A stretch of DNA of 6,107 bases from the NCBI GenBank assembly GCA_014238325.1, contig JABABH010000217.1, positions 1 to 6,107 on the forward strand, in the 5' to 3' direction. How positions within the stretch are numbered: the first letter of the stretch is position 1; the number at the start of each line of letters is the position of its first letter. Made by a program: the position numbers and the translations under genes. Positions 6,017-6,107 of this stretch are shown in pieces. The notes under the pieces are model-generated. The model did no database searches. It worked only from the letters and a program-made list of their open reading frames with translations, and was not told where the DNA came from. This stretch comes from Coxiellaceae bacterium. Its GTDB lineage: Bacteria > Pseudomonadota > Gammaproteobacteria > Coxiellales > Coxiellaceae.

Positions 6017-6105
6017 GCCACTTCAAGATGCGAAGCATGCCCTTGAAGTGACTCATCGCGATGGGGATTCTTAAGGGGACAACCGCGATTGTCTCCTTAA
6101 GTGGC
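6017..6105. repeat. Palindromic repeat cluster, possible MITE-like or REP-like element
   Basis: Three inverted repeats are packed into 89 bases. First, CACTTCAAG (6019-6027) pairs with CTTGAAGTG (6042-6050), enclosing a second stem ATGC-GAA-GCAT (6028-6038) and a 3-base bulge. Second, CATCGCGATG (6054-6063) is a perfect 10-base palindrome. Third, CTTAAGGGGACAA (6070-6082) pairs with TTGTCTCCTTAAG (6089-6101) over 13 pairs with one G-U and a 6-base loop. The two hairpins are each 32 bases long. The block as a whole is bordered by GCCACTTCAAG at 6017-6027 and the near inverted copy CTTAAGTGGC at 6096-6105. No T tract follows, so terminator is not the best reading. Dispersed intergenic palindrome or the end of a mobile element is inferred; the element may continue past the window. 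Confidence 0.6.
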
Positions 6106-6107
6106 TG

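Larger units (their letters stand above)
5798..6107. other. Gene-free region upstream of relA to the right edge
   Basis: No gene is supported in these 310 bases. The half next to relA holds its leader and candidate promoter. Around 5964-6000 there are short tandem patterns (GACAGACAGA; TATTG repeated), and the last 90 bases are the palindromic cluster described separately. The open frames crossing the region, 62 codons on + from a TTG at 5886 and 41 codons on - entering at the right edge and ending at 5982, have unremarkable translations, and their ends run through the hairpins. Confidence 0.6.

Noticed and set aside
5886..6074. Open frame of 62 codons on the + strand upstream of relA
   Set aside because: It begins at a TTG without a Shine-Dalgarno, has no recognisable features, and its end runs through the palindromic repeat cluster.
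6019..6101. Hairpin cluster as a CRISPR array, tRNA or rho-independent terminator
   Set aside because: There are no regularly spaced identical direct repeats, no tRNA cloverleaf signatures such as GGTTCRA, and no U tract after any hairpin.
5982..6107. Frame of 41 codons on the - strand entering from the right edge
   Set aside because: It is open mostly because hairpin arms lack stops; no transposase or other motif could be read. It could be the tail of a gene to the right, but nothing supports that here.

Overview
The window reads as chromosomal DNA of an AT-rich gammaproteobacterium, roughly 40% GC by eye. The evidence is the gene pair lapA-lapB directly followed by pyrF, an arrangement typical of Gammaproteobacteria, together with a RelA of the Gammaproteobacteria/Betaproteobacteria monofunctional type. 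The low GC and the divergence from Escherichia coli orthologues would suit a Legionellales-type lineage, but that placement is inference and not shown by the sequence. All five confident genes are housekeeping or envelope genes.

Layout. Positions 1-266 hold no convincing gene: an 18-base C tract lies at the extreme left, followed by a candidate promoter and a strong stem-loop just upstream of lapA. Positions 267-3519 carry four genes on the + strand: lapA, lapB, pyrF and a wecA-like glycosyl-1-phosphate transferase, with gaps of 12, 8 and 41 bases, so probably one transcription unit. relA (3560-5785) lies on the - strand and converges on wecA across a gap of only 40 bases in which I see no intrinsic terminator. 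The region 5786-6107 holds the relA leader, a candidate relA promoter and, at the right edge, a compact cluster of inverted repeats (about 6017-6105) that looks like a small palindromic repeat element.

How the genes work together. LapA and LapB are inner-membrane proteins that control lipopolysaccharide output through FtsH-dependent turnover of LpxC. WecA loads the first sugar phosphate onto undecaprenyl phosphate for O-antigen-type glycans. PyrF makes UMP, the precursor of UDP-sugars. The four-gene unit therefore has a loose envelope and nucleotide-sugar theme. RelA is the ribosome-associated (p)ppGpp synthetase of the stringent response; its link to the others is positional only.

The window starts within a few bases of a long homopolymer and ends inside a repeat, which would fit a complete short contig from a draft assembly. 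I found no novel multi-gene system here. The points most worth checking are the right-edge palindromic element, the C18 tract, the lapA leader hairpin and the altered HxHH motif in the WecA-like protein.
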